64,000 bases of DNA, from contig NZ_LT907842.1 of NCBI RefSeq assembly GCF_900215245.1, positions 3,968,001-4,032,000 on the forward strand, given 5' to 3'. The notes beneath the pieces were generated by a model, which was given only the letters and a program-made list of their open reading frames with translations, was not told the DNA's origin and did no database searches. Shown one piece after another: positions 39,892 to 49,120 of the stretch. Made by a program: the position numbers and the translations under genes. How positions within the stretch are numbered: position 1 is the stretch's first letter; the number at the start of each line of letters is the position of its first letter. Source of the DNA: Pseudomonas fluorescens (lineage in GTDB: Bacteria > Pseudomonadota > Gammaproteobacteria > Pseudomonadales > Pseudomonadaceae).

Positions 39892-40827
39892 ATGAATCGC
39901 AACGAATTACGCAAGGCCGACATCAATCTGATGGTGGTCTTCGAAGCACTGATGCTCGAGCGCAATGTGACGCGTGTGGCGGAGAAGCTGTTTCTCGGCC
40001 AGCCCACTATCAGTTCGGCCCTCAACCGTTTGCGTACCCTATTCAATGACCCGCTGTTTATTCGCGTTGGTCACCGCATGGAGCCCACTGCCCGTGCCGA
40101 AGAGATCATCCAGCACCTGTCACCGGCCCTCGATTCCCTGTCATCGGCCTTGAGCCTGACCCACGACTTTGACCCAACCCAGAGCACCATGACCTTCCGC
40201 ATCGGCCTGTCCGATGACGTTGAGTTCGGCCTGCTGCCGCCCTTGCTGCGGGCCCTGCGCCAGGAAGCGCCGCTGGTGGTGTTTGTGGTCCAGCATGTGG
40301 ATTACTGGCGGATCCCCGACCTGCTGGCTTCAGGCGATATCACTGTCGGCATCACCCAGACACGCGGCCTGCCGGCAAATGCCAAACGAAAACTGCTGCG
40401 GCATATTCGTCCCTGCCTGTTACGCGCCGACGCCTCGGACAAACCGCTGACCCTCGACGAATATTGCGCCCGCCCGCATGTGCTGGTGTCCCATACCGCC
40501 AACGTGTCCGGGTTTGCCGATGAGTGGCTGGCCGAGATTGGTCGCAAGCGGCATGTGGTGTTGTCCGTGCCGCAGTACAGCGCGCTGCCGGCGTTGCTCG
40601 CCGGCACCGACATGATCGCCAGCCTGCCGGACTACACCGCCCAGGCCATGGCGGCCGGCGGCAATCTGTTCTGCGAGCCCTTTCCGTTCGAAACGCCGAC
40701 CCTGGACTTGTCCATGGTTTGGCTCAGCCATGTCGACACCGACCCGGCGGAACGCTGGATGCGTTCAAGGCTGGAGGCATTTATGAGCGAGCGCGACAGG
40801 CTGCCGGTGCTGGCGCCAAAATCTTGA
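39892..40827 (+). CDS. LysR-family regulator (NodD/SyrM-like)
   Basis: A 311 aa protein from ATG 39892. It begins RKADINLMVVFEALMLERNV, with the HTH as VTRVAEKLFLGQPTISSALN near residues 27-46. This is the NodD-type N-terminus (DLNLL..FEAL..E+NVTRAAE). The effector domain follows. The next gene, ltrA, starts 26 bases downstream on the same strand, so the two may share a transcript. Confidence 0.85.
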   Translation: MNRNELRKADINLMVVFEALMLERNVTRVAEKLFLGQPTISSALNRLRTLFNDPLFIRVGHRMEPTARAEEIIQHLSPALDSLSSALSLTHDFDPTQSTMTFRIGLSDDVEFGLLPPLLRALRQEAPLVVFVVQHVDYWRIPDLLASGDITVGITQTRGLPANAKRKLLRHIRPCLLRADASDKPLTLDEYCARPHVLVSHTANVSGFADEWLAEIGRKRHVVLSVPQYSALPALLAGTDMIASLPDYTAQAMAAGGNLFCEPFPFETPTLDLSMVWLSHVDTDPAERWMRSRLEAFMSERDRLPVLAPKS

Positions 40828-40853
40828 GATAAGCCCTTCAGGGAGAGCCAACG

Positions 40854-42041
40854 ATGACCCTATCCCGTTCCTTGCTGCGCGGACGTGGCAGCCATGACAG
40901 CGGCAAGGTGGGTATGGTCGAGCTGTTTTTCGACCTGGTGTTCGTGTTTGCCGTGACCCAACTGTCCCATTCGCTGCTGGCGCATCTGACCCTCGGCGGT
41001 GCGGTGCAAGTGGCGTTGATGATGGTCGCGGTCTGGTGGGTGTGGATCTTCACCTCATGGGTCACCAACTGGCTCGACCCGGAGAAAATCCCGATTCGCA
41101 TCGGCCTGTTCGGCTTGATGGTGGCCGGCCTGCTGTTGTCCTCGTCGATTCCCAAGGCATTTACCGACCGAGGTGTGCTGTTCGCCGGTGCCTACGTCTT
41201 TATGCAAGTCGGCCGCACGCTGTTTGCGTTGTGGGCCGTGCGCGGCGAGTCACTGAACATGACCCGCAACTTCCAGCGGATCCTGGCGTGGATGCTCTGT
41301 TCCGGGGTGTTCTGGATCACCGGCGCGCTGTTCGAAGGCGAGCAGCGCCTGGCGTTCTGGGCGTTGGCGCTGCTGATTGAGCTGGTCTCGCCGTCCGTGT
41401 ATTTCTGGGTGCCGGGGCTCGGGCGTTCGACGCTGGCGGACTGGAATGTGGAAGGCAATCACATGGCCGAACGGTGCGGCCTGTTTGTGATTATCGCCCT
41501 CGGCGAATCATTGCTGGTGACCGGCGCCACCTTCGCGCAATTGCCCTGTAGCCTGGAAGGCCTGGGCGCATTTCTGGTGGCGGTGGTGGGCAGCATTGCC
41601 CTGTGGTGGATCTATTTCGACAGCGGTGCCGAGCGCGCCCATCACCGTATCGCCAGCTCCGCCGACCCGGGTCGCCAGGCACGCATTGCCTACACCTACC
41701 TGCACCTATTGATCGTTGCCGGGATCATTGTCAGTGCCGTGGCCGACGAATTGGTGCTGGTGCATCCGGGGCATGCCAGCCAGGCGGGTGTCATGGCGAT
41801 AATCGCCGGCCCCGGCGTGTTTCTGTTGGGCAGCGCGCTGTTCAAGTGGGTGATGAGTGACCGGCCGTTGCCGCCGTTTTCTCACCTGGGCGGGTTGCTG
41901 ATGTTGCTGGTGCTATTGCTGCTGGGGTTATCGCAGGTGTTTTCAGCGTTGGCGCTGGGGGCGCTGACCACCGCGGTATTGGTGATCGTAGCGGTTTGGG
42001 AAAACCGTTCGCTGCGCAGCCTGGGCGAAGTTTTACAGTGA
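40854..42041 (+). CDS. ltrA: Low temperature requirement protein A family membrane protein
   Basis: A 395 aa protein with about ten membrane segments. It starts with the LtrA pattern: VGMVELFFDLVFVFAVTQLS near residues 19-38, then WWVWIFTSWVTNWLDPEKIP near 60-79 and ERCGLFVIIALGESLLVTG (in outline) near 206-225. The family name comes from Listeria growth at low temperature. The biochemical role is unknown. It follows the LysR gene. Confidence 0.87.
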   Translation: MTLSRSLLRGRGSHDSGKVGMVELFFDLVFVFAVTQLSHSLLAHLTLGGAVQVALMMVAVWWVWIFTSWVTNWLDPEKIPIRIGLFGLMVAGLLLSSSIPKAFTDRGVLFAGAYVFMQVGRTLFALWAVRGESLNMTRNFQRILAWMLCSGVFWITGALFEGEQRLAFWALALLIELVSPSVYFWVPGLGRSTLADWNVEGNHMAERCGLFVIIALGESLLVTGATFAQLPCSLEGLGAFLVAVVGSIALWWIYFDSGAERAHHRIASSADPGRQARIAYTYLHLLIVAGIIVSAVADELVLVHPGHASQAGVMAIIAGPGVFLLGSALFKWVMSDRPLPPFSHLGGLLMLLVLLLLGLSQVFSALALGALTTAVLVIVAVWENRSLRSLGEVLQ

Positions 42042-42111
42042 AAGCGCTCCGATTGCGCTCGGCTGCGTGCTATACGTATGACTCTTTTCCTACAACAATT
42101 CGGAGCTTTTC

Positions 42112-42474
42112 ATGCCGCATCTGCACCTGGAATACACCGCCAACCTCACAGGCTTGGCCGTCGAGAAGACGCTGTTGAGGCTCAACAACGTACTGATGGC
42201 ATCCGGGCAGTTCGGTTCCGAGTTCGATATCAAAAGCCGCGCGGTGAAGGTCGAGAGTTTCCAGGTTGGCACGTCAATCAACCCGCGCGGTTTTATCGCG
42301 GTGACGCTGTCGATGCTCAGCGGGCGGTCACCGCAGGTCAAGCAGCAGTTGTCGCAAAGCCTGTTGGCGGCCTTGCAGGACCTGGGTGAATGGCCGGCGA
42401 ATGTGCAGCTTCAACTCAGTGTTGAAGTGCTGGACATCGATCGCGATTCCTATAGCAAGGTCGCGATCGGCTAA
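42112..42474 (+). CDS. 5-carboxymethyl-2-hydroxymuconate isomerase family protein
   Basis: A 120 aa protein starting MPHLHLEYTANLTGL. The Pro after Met is the catalytic N-terminal proline of the CHMI (tautomerase superfamily) enzymes. SRAVKVESFQVGTSINPRGF near residues 42-61 and a C-terminal SVEVLDIDRDSYSKV also fit. It would isomerise an unsaturated ring-cleavage acid in aromatic degradation. The rest of a homoprotocatechuate pathway is not in this window. It ends 3 bases before the convergent LysR gene. Confidence 0.85.
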   Translation: MPHLHLEYTANLTGLAVEKTLLRLNNVLMASGQFGSEFDIKSRAVKVESFQVGTSINPRGFIAVTLSMLSGRSPQVKQQLSQSLLAALQDLGEWPANVQLQLSVEVLDIDRDSYSKVAIG

Positions 42475-42477
42475 GGG

Positions 42478-43413
42478 TTACAGCAAGCCCTGGTCCGCAC
42501 ACACCTTCACCACCTGTTCGCGAAACCATGTGTTGGCGCTGTCCTGCTCACTGGTTTCGTTCCACTGCATGTCCAGTGTGAACCCCGGTAAACCGTTGGG
42601 CGCTTCGCAATGCCCGAACAGCGTGGCCGGGGCCAGCAGTTTTTGTATGCGGCGCGGCAGGGTAACGATGAAGTCAGTGCCGGTGATCATCTTCAAGGCC
42701 GCGCTGTAGCTGTTGGCCCGGGCGATGACCTGGCGCTTGTGGGCCTGGCGTGTAAGCCAGCCGTCAATCATGTTGGTGTCGGATGTCCACGGTGTGGGGA
42801 ACACGTGGCGCCGCTCGACAAACGCTTGCAGGCTGAACGTCGGCTCGCGCGGTGCCGAGCGTTTATCGAACACGCACACCAGGTCGTCTTCCAGCAGCAT
42901 CTGGGTCTTGAAGTCTTTATGGGCGCGGTGAAAGTGCGGGCCGAAGCACAGCACCAGGTCGAGGCGGCCTTCGCGCAGGTCATCGGCGGGGATCTCGGTT
43001 TCCAGCTTTTGCACGTTGACGATCACCGGCAGGTCGGCGCGGTCGAAGTTCTTCAACAGGCGCGGCAGGATCAACTGTTCGAAGTACTCAGGGGCGCACA
43101 CATTGAAGGTCACGGCCTGCTGCGTCGGGTTGAAGGCTTGGCCACCGGCATGGCACAGGTTGATGCTTTCCAGGATCTTCTGCACATGCCCGTACATGGT
43201 GGTGGCTTTGTACGTAGGGCGCATGCCCGCCCGGGTGTTGATAAACAGCTCATCTTCAAAACTGGTGCGCAGTTTCTTCAGGCTGTAGCTCACGGTGGAC
43301 TGGCTGACGAACAACGTTTCAGACACCTCGGTAACGCTGCTCTGGTCGTAGACGGCGATAAACACCATCAAGTCCTGCATATCGAGCTTTCTGAGCAAAT
43401 TACTGTTTAGCAT
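42478..43413 (-). CDS. LysR-family regulator
   Basis: A 311 aa protein. The N-terminus has LDMQDLMVFIAVYDQSSVTE and the HTH SVTEVSETLFVSQSTVSYSL, near residues 26-45. The effector domain has the LysR alpha/beta pattern. It stands between the CHMI-like gene (convergent) and the MFS gene with 137 bases to the latter. The target is not clear. Confidence 0.84.
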   Translation of the reverse strand: MLNSNLLRKLDMQDLMVFIAVYDQSSVTEVSETLFVSQSTVSYSLKKLRTSFEDELFINTRAGMRPTYKATTMYGHVQKILESINLCHAGGQAFNPTQQAVTFNVCAPEYFEQLILPRLLKNFDRADLPVIVNVQKLETEIPADDLREGRLDLVLCFGPHFHRAHKDFKTQMLLEDDLVCVFDKRSAPREPTFSLQAFVERRHVFPTPWTSDTNMIDGWLTRQAHKRQVIARANSYSAALKMITGTDFIVTLPRRIQKLLAPATLFGHCEAPNGLPGFTLDMQWNETSEQDSANTWFREQVVKVCADQGLL

Positions 43414-43550
43414 CCATTCCGTCCGGTAAGCCTTGGCACTGAGGCAGCGCGCGACAAAGGCAAAAGCTTAACGGAACGGTCGTACCAATAGAAAGTGCTG
43501 TAGGTCGTTTCTATGTTTGGCTTGGGACAAAAAATGTTCGCAACACGACG

Positions 43551-44738
43551 TCAGCGGATATGTTGCGCGTAATGCTTTGGGTTGAACTGCGTGACGATCA
43601 ACAGCATCACCACGATCACGGCGGTCAGTGACCACCAGGCCCATTGAAAGCTGCCCAACTGGTCGCGGATCATCCCGGCGATAAGCGGTGACAGGCCGGC
43701 AATCAGGTAACCGATGCCTTGCACAAAGGCGGTCAGGCCGCCGGCGCGTCGAGGGTTATCGAGGTGGTCGAGGGACAGGATCAGGCTCATCGGAAACAGG
43801 CCGCCAATGCCCAGCCCCAGCAGGCATGGCCACAACAGGCTGAGGTGTTGCGGGCTCAGGATCAGGCCGCAGAACCCTGTGATGATCAGCACCAGCAGCA
43901 CCGCCACCACCCCGCGTTTGTCCTGGCGGCGGTTGGCGATGGCCGGAGTGAGCAGACCGGACACCACTTCCATCGCGGTCAAGAACCCCAGCAGCAAACC
44001 GGCGTTCTGTTCGCTCCAGCCTTGCTCCACGTAGTACGGCGCCAGCCACGCCAGTACGCAGGTGTAGGACGCAGTACCGAGGCCGAAGAAGACCGCCAGC
44101 AACCAGGCGCGGCGGTTGCCGAGAAACGACTCCTGTGGGCCGGAACCGCCTTGGGGCAGCGCTGGCATGGCCGAGCGCTGCGCGTACCAGAACACCAACG
44201 CCAATACCGCCAGTGCCGCCCAGATCGCCAGGCCGATGCGCCAGCTGCCGGTCTGCGCTTGCACGAATGGCGAGAACGACGCCGCCAGCGCCGCGCCGCC
44301 CATGATGGCGGTGACGTACAGGCCCATGAACAGCGAAACGTTATGGCTGAACCGCGACTTGATCAGCGCCGGCATCACCGCCTGGATCATCGCAATGCCC
44401 ACGCCGGCCGCCATTGCGCTGACGATCAGCGCCAGCGCCGAATCCAGAAACAGCCGTGAGAGCGTGGCAAGACCAATGACTGCCAGCGATATCATCATGC
44501 TGCGGTGTTCGCCAAAACGCTTGGCCAGGCCCATGCCAAAGAACATCGCCAGGCCCATGGCCATGACCGGCAGCATGGTCAACAACGCCGCGTTGCTGAA
44601 CGTTAACGGCACATCAGTGCGAATCGACGACAACAGTGGGCCAATGGCAGCCATCGACGGGCGCAGGTTAAGGGCGACCAGTACAACGCTGATCATCAGC
44701 CAGACGGCGGTAGCGGGTTTTGCGTGAACGTTTTCCAT
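43551..44738 (-). CDS. CynX/NimT-like MFS transporter
   Basis: A 395 aa protein; ATG 44738 is used because AAGG precedes it, while the longer start is a TTG. The start (WLMISVVLVALNLRPSMAAI near residues 13-32) and GPLLSSIRTDVPLTFSNAAL match the CynX/NimT family of cyanate or nitroimidazole transporters, 12 membrane segments. LRP-x-x is a strong family mark. It may export or import a small polar compound. It lies downstream of the ALDH operon after a REPIN. Confidence 0.83.
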   Translation of the reverse strand: MENVHAKPATAVWLMISVVLVALNLRPSMAAIGPLLSSIRTDVPLTFSNAALLTMLPVMAMGLAMFFGMGLAKRFGEHRSMMISLAVIGLATLSRLFLDSALALIVSAMAAGVGIAMIQAVMPALIKSRFSHNVSLFMGLYVTAIMGGAALAASFSPFVQAQTGSWRIGLAIWAALAVLALVFWYAQRSAMPALPQGGSGPQESFLGNRRAWLLAVFFGLGTASYTCVLAWLAPYYVEQGWSEQNAGLLLGFLTAMEVVSGLLTPAIANRRQDKRGVVAVLLVLIITGFCGLILSPQHLSLLWPCLLGLGIGGLFPMSLILSLDHLDNPRRAGGLTAFVQGIGYLIAGLSPLIAGMIRDQLGSFQWAWWSLTAVIVVMLLIVTQFNPKHYAQHIR

Positions 44739-44853
44739 GGGCGGGCCTTGAATAGACAAGGGCGAATCAGGCCACGCAGGGGGGAAGGGGGCAAATCAGA
44801 AAGTCGTTGGGGCTATCTAAAAATTGCAGGTGACTGATGCACCGCGAATCAAA

Positions 44854-44938
44854 ATGTGGGCTTGCCCGCGAATGCGGTGGATCAGGCAATGAATCTGTGA
44901 CTGACACACCGCTTTCGCGAGCAAGCCCGCTCCCACAG
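44854..44938. repeat. REPIN (paired REP palindromes)
   Basis: TGTGGGCTTGCCCGCGAATG on the left faces CATTCGCGGGC-like text on the right (CTTTCGCGAGCAAGCCCGCT then CCCACA), with GATCAGGCAATGAATCTGTG between. Two imperfect REP palindromes in opposite orientation form a hairpin. It lies between the MFS gene and the ALDH gene. Confidence 0.85.
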
Positions 44939-44951
44939 AGGACGTTCGTCG

Positions 44952-46394
44952 TTAGTGGGCGCGAATCACATGCTTGATCTCCTGAAACGCCGCCAGCCCC
45001 CACGGCCCCAACTCGCGGCCGATGCTGCTCTGCTTGTAACCGCCCCATGCCGTCTGCGGGAAGATTACCTGCGGCGCGTTGATCCATACCAGCCCGGCCT
45101 GCAAGGCGTTGGCCACGCGGTCGGCGGTTTCGGCATGGTTGCTCACCACACTGGCCACCAGGCCGAAATCGCTGTCGTTGGCCAACGCGATGGCCTCGTC
45201 CACCGAGGCAAAACGGCGTACACACAGCACCGGGCCGAAGATCTCTTCGTTCCACAAGGCACTGTCCAATGGCACATCGGTGAATACCGTCGGGCGAATG
45301 AAATAGCCCTTCGCCAGATGCGCCGGGCGATCACCGCCACACAACAACCGCGCGCCATCGTGAATGCCGCGTTGGATGTGCCCCAGCACCCGCTGATACT
45401 GCGCACGGTTAATCAACGCGCCCATTTCCACCTCGTCGGCAAACGGCTCCGCCACACGAATACCTTCAGCCCGCGTCTGCAACCGCTGCAGGAATTGATC
45501 CGCGAGGCTGTCCGCTACCAGCACGCGGCTGGTGGCGGAACACATCTGCCCGGCGTTGAAAAAGCCGCCGCCACAGGCCAGTTCCACGGCCAGGTCGAGG
45601 TCGGCATCGGCCAATACCAGCAATGAAGATTTGCCTCCCAATTCCAGGCTGACGCCCTTGGTGGTTTCAGCGGCGCGTTGCATCACCTGCACGCCCACGG
45701 CGTTACTGCCGGTGAAGGAAATCTTCGCGACGCGAGGGTCCGCTGCCAGCGGTGCACCGACGGCCAAGCCGGTGCCGCAGACCAGATTGAACACCCCGGC
45801 CGGGAACCCGGCCTCAGCGATAATCCGCGCCAGATGCAGCTCCGCCAGCGGCGTGACTTCCGACGGCTTGAGCACCACGCAGCAGCCGGCAGCCAGCGCC
45901 GGGGCGAGTTTCCAGGCGGTGGTGACCATCGGGAAATTCCACGGCACGATCAGCCCCACCACGCCGCACGGTTCTCGGCGCAGGCGCGCGCTGAAATCAT
46001 CGGCGGGCAGTGCCACCGGACGGTCTTGCCCGGCGTCCAACTGTTCGGCGATGCCGGCGTAGTAGTCGAAGGTGGCGACCACGTCATCCACATCCATGCC
46101 CGCTTCAAACAGAGGCTTGCCGTTGTTGCTCGATTGCAACCGCATCAAATGTTCGCGTTGCGCGCTCACGCCCCGGGCGACCTCACGCAGCAGCGCGCCA
46201 CGCTCACGGCCGGTGCTTTTCGACCAGTCGATGAACGCCGCACTGGCCGCGCCGACCGCTTGGCTCACGGCGCTTGCATCACCGACGCTGACGCGGGCCA
46301 GCGTCGCCTCGGTGGCCGGGTTGATCACCTCCAGTACATCATGGCCCGCACGCCATTCACCGCCGATAAACACCCCGTTCACTACTGGGCTCAT
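44952..46394 (-). CDS. NAD(P)-dependent aldehyde dehydrogenase
   Basis: A 480 aa ALDH. Key residues are visible: Asn153 in VPWNFP, the SFTGSNAVG cofactor loop near 226-234, Glu251 in LELGGKS and nucleophile Cys285 in GQMCSATSR. FGPVLCV near 380 is conserved too. It resembles betaine aldehyde / 4-guanidinobutyraldehyde dehydrogenases. Its start overlaps the stop of the decarboxylase gene, so it probably oxidises the aldehyde that enzyme makes. Confidence 0.88.
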   Translation of the reverse strand: MSPVVNGVFIGGEWRAGHDVLEVINPATEATLARVSVGDASAVSQAVGAASAAFIDWSKSTGRERGALLREVARGVSAQREHLMRLQSSNNGKPLFEAGMDVDDVVATFDYYAGIAEQLDAGQDRPVALPADDFSARLRREPCGVVGLIVPWNFPMVTTAWKLAPALAAGCCVVLKPSEVTPLAELHLARIIAEAGFPAGVFNLVCGTGLAVGAPLAADPRVAKISFTGSNAVGVQVMQRAAETTKGVSLELGGKSSLLVLADADLDLAVELACGGGFFNAGQMCSATSRVLVADSLADQFLQRLQTRAEGIRVAEPFADEVEMGALINRAQYQRVLGHIQRGIHDGARLLCGGDRPAHLAKGYFIRPTVFTDVPLDSALWNEEIFGPVLCVRRFASVDEAIALANDSDFGLVASVVSNHAETADRVANALQAGLVWINAPQVIFPQTAWGGYKQSSIGRELGPWGLAAFQEIKHVIRAH

Positions 46395-48016
46395 ACCGCT
46401 ACCGCCTTCATCCAGAGCGCCTGGTCGATTTCAATCAGCGTCGGCCCCTGGCGATCGGCGGCGGCGCGCAAGGCCGTGCGCAGTTGCTCGATGCCCTGGA
46501 TGCTTTCGGCCACGCAGCCCAAGGCCGTGGCCACGCCGATGAAGTCCGGGGTGTAGATGTCCACGCCGACCGGCTCAATGGAGCGGTTGAGCATGTATTT
46601 CTTGATCTCCTCGTAACCCTGGTTATTCCACAGCAACACGATCACCGGCACGCGCGCTTCCACGGCGCTGGCCAGTTCCGGCAGGGTGAATTGCAGGCCG
46701 CCGTCGCCGATCAGGCACACCACCGGCTGCCCGTCGCCGCGCCCCAGCCAGGCGCCGATGGCGGCGGGCAGGGCGTACCCCAAGGTGCCGTAGCCGGTGG
46801 ACGAGTTGAACCAGCGGCGTGGGTGGTCGAGGTTCAGGGTCAGGTTGCCGCTGTACACCGGCTGGGTGGAATCGCCCACCAGCACGGCGTCGGGCAGTGC
46901 CTGCAGGACGGTGTCGAGGAACAGGGTTTGCGCGCGCGTGGCGGCGTCCCAGGTGGGCGTCAATTCGGCCCACAAACGAGCGACGCGCTGAGTGCCCCAA
47001 TCGCTGTGGCGAGCCGGCAGTGGCGTGGTGCTCAGTTCCGCCAGCAAGGCTTCGGCGGCTAGTTGCGCATCGGCTACCAGCGCGACGTGAGGCGGGTAAT
47101 TGCGCACGGTCTGGTCGGGGTCGATGTCGACCCGCAGCAGTAAACCTGGAAGCTCGAAGCCGCCGGCGAAGGTCACGTCATAGTCGGTTTCCGCCAGCTC
47201 CGTGCCGATGGCCAGCACCACATCGGCTTCGGCGACCAGGGCGCGTGTGGCGACCAGCGTTTGGGTCGAGCCGAGCAGCAAGGGGTGTGTGGACGGCAGC
47301 ATGCCCTTGGCATTGATGGTCAGGGCTACCGGTGCGCCGAGGGTTTCGGCCAGGCGCATCAGGGGTGCGGCGGCATCGATGGCGCCGCCACCGGCGAGGA
47401 TCAACGGGCGTTTGGCGGCCGCAAGCAACTGGCTCATCTGCTTGACCGCCGACGGCGCCGCACCGGCGCGCGCGACACTGACCGGTGCACTGGCGAGCAG
47501 TGCATCGGCGTTTTCGACCAGCACATCCAGTGGAATCTCGATATGCACCGGGCGCGGTCGACCGGCCTGGAACAGCGCAAACGCGCGGGCCAGCACGCCA
47601 GGCAACTCTGCTGCCGACATCAACGTATGGGAAAACGCGGCGACGCCGGCGATCATCGCGCCCTGGTTCGGCAGCTCGTGCAACTTGCCGCGTCCGCCGC
47701 CCAATTGGTTGCGCGACTGCACGCTGGAAATCACCAGCATGGGGATCGAGTCGGCGTAGGCCTGGCCCATGGCGGTGGTGATGTTGGTCATGCCCGGCCC
47801 GGTGATGATGAAACACACCCCTGGCTTGCCGCTGGTGCGCGCGTACCCGTCGGCCATAAACCCCGCGCCCTGCTCGTGGCGCGGGGTGACGTGACGGATG
47901 CGTGAGCGCGCCAGGCCGCGATACAGCTCCACGGTGTGCACGCCGGGGATGCCGAACACCTGGTCCACGCCGTAGCGTTCCAGGAGGTTGACCAATACTT
48001 CGCCGCAGGTGGCCAT
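46391..48016 (-). CDS. ThDP-dependent 2-ketoacid decarboxylase (5-guanidino-2-oxopentanoate type)
   Basis: A 541 aa ThDP enzyme. The catalytic Glu48 lies in TPRHEQGAGFMADGYAR. The PYR domain, middle domain and PP domain follow in order, with the ThDP motif LIGDGGLQFTLPEL near 430 and Asn in WNNQGYEEIKKYM near 455-467. MATCGEVLVNLLERYGVDQVF at the start is the pattern I associate with 5-guanidino-2-oxopentanoate (2-ketoarginine) decarboxylases such as AruI. With the coupled ALDH it would give 4-guanidinobutyrate. Benzoylformate or other acetolactate-like substrates remain possible. Confidence 0.75.
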   Translation of the reverse strand: MATCGEVLVNLLERYGVDQVFGIPGVHTVELYRGLARSRIRHVTPRHEQGAGFMADGYARTSGKPGVCFIITGPGMTNITTAMGQAYADSIPMLVISSVQSRNQLGGGRGKLHELPNQGAMIAGVAAFSHTLMSAAELPGVLARAFALFQAGRPRPVHIEIPLDVLVENADALLASAPVSVARAGAAPSAVKQMSQLLAAAKRPLILAGGGAIDAAAPLMRLAETLGAPVALTINAKGMLPSTHPLLLGSTQTLVATRALVAEADVVLAIGTELAETDYDVTFAGGFELPGLLLRVDIDPDQTVRNYPPHVALVADAQLAAEALLAELSTTPLPARHSDWGTQRVARLWAELTPTWDAATRAQTLFLDTVLQALPDAVLVGDSTQPVYSGNLTLNLDHPRRWFNSSTGYGTLGYALPAAIGAWLGRGDGQPVVCLIGDGGLQFTLPELASAVEARVPVIVLLWNNQGYEEIKKYMLNRSIEPVGVDIYTPDFIGVATALGCVAESIQGIEQLRTALRAAADRQGPTLIEIDQALWMKAVAV

Positions 48017-48126
48017 ACGTGTCGCTCTTGTGATGGATTCGAGGCGGTATTGGACCGGTTGGCCGGTAGCGGCAACAATCGATAAAAAGTCATACTAGCC
48101 ATGTCCCTACGTCATGGCTGAACCCG

Positions 48127-49005
48127 ATGAAACGCCTTCCGCCGCTGCCCGCGTTGCACACCTTCTGGGTCACGGCCCAGTGCTGCAACTTCACCCGCGC
48201 CGCTGAGCACCTGCACATCACCCAAGGTGCGGTGAGCCGGCAGGTCGCCGGGTTGGAACGCCATTTGGGCTACGCGTTGTTCCAGCGCCAGGCGCGGGGC
48301 TTGAGCCTCACCGAAGAAGGCCGCGAGTGGTCGTTGCGCGCGCAGCAGGTGTTCGGCCTGATCGGCGATGCCGTGGAGCAAATCGGCCGTCGCCGCGACA
48401 CCCTGCAACTCAAGGCCTCGACCTGCGTGATGCGCTGGCTGCTGCCGCGCTTGATGCAGTGGCAAAAGGAACGCCCGGAAGTGCCGGTGGAACTCACCAC
48501 CACCGTGGCTTACACCGTGGACTTTCGCCGCGAGCAATTCGACGCGGCCGTGATCTATGCGCCCATCGCCGAGCAGTCGAGCGAGGCGCGGCACTTGTTT
48601 GATGAGCAACTCACGCCGGTGTGCGCCCCCGTATTACTGGCCGGCCTGCGCGTGCCAGCGGACCTGCAACAACAGGTGCTGCTGCACCCTACACGGGATG
48701 AGCGGGACTGGGCGTTATGGTTGAAGGCGGCCAATACGCGCTTGAGCAACCTGGCCCAGGGGCATCATTTTGAGACATTGGATTTGGCAATGACCGTGGC
48801 CTCCCAAGGGTCCGGGGTGGCGATTGGCGACAGTGCGTTGATTGGCGAGGATGTGAAGGCCGGGCGCTTGGCGACGCCGTTTGAACTGCGCGTGCCGACG
48901 GGGATGGGCTATTACCTGGTGTATCCGCCGGGGACTGAACCGTCGGCTGGGTTGGAGGCACTGATGGATTGGTTGGTGAGCCAGGCACAACAGTCTTGGC
49001 ACTGA
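48127..49005 (+). CDS. LysR regulator divergent from the decarboxylase operon
   Basis: A 292 aa protein of the GcvA-like subgroup: RLPPLPALHTFWVTAQCCNF, with HTH FTRAAEHLHITQGAVSRQVA near residues 22-41. It is divergent from the decarboxylase gene with 110 bases between, the classic layout of a LysR regulator and its target operon. The pairing of decarboxylase, ALDH and regulator is inferred from this. It is followed by a REPIN. Confidence 0.86.
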   Translation: MKRLPPLPALHTFWVTAQCCNFTRAAEHLHITQGAVSRQVAGLERHLGYALFQRQARGLSLTEEGREWSLRAQQVFGLIGDAVEQIGRRRDTLQLKASTCVMRWLLPRLMQWQKERPEVPVELTTTVAYTVDFRREQFDAAVIYAPIAEQSSEARHLFDEQLTPVCAPVLLAGLRVPADLQQQVLLHPTRDERDWALWLKAANTRLSNLAQGHHFETLDLAMTVASQGSGVAIGDSALIGEDVKAGRLATPFELRVPTGMGYYLVYPPGTEPSAGLEALMDWLVSQAQQSWH

Positions 49006-49015
49006 AGATCCAAAG

Positions 49016-49102
49016 GTGAGAGCGGGCTTGCTCGCGAAAGCGATGTGTCAGTCAACGATGCTCTAACTGAACCAACGCCTTCGCGAGCAAGCCCGCTCCC
49101 AT
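49016..49102. repeat. REPIN (paired REP palindromes)
   Basis: GAGAGCGGGCTTGCTCGCGA on the left mirrors TCGCGAGCAAGCCCGCTCCC on the right around AAAGCGATGTGTCAGTC. It is the best preserved of the four elements and lies between convergent gene ends. Confidence 0.9.
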
Positions 49103-49120
49103 CGTGTTGACCGCGCTCGG

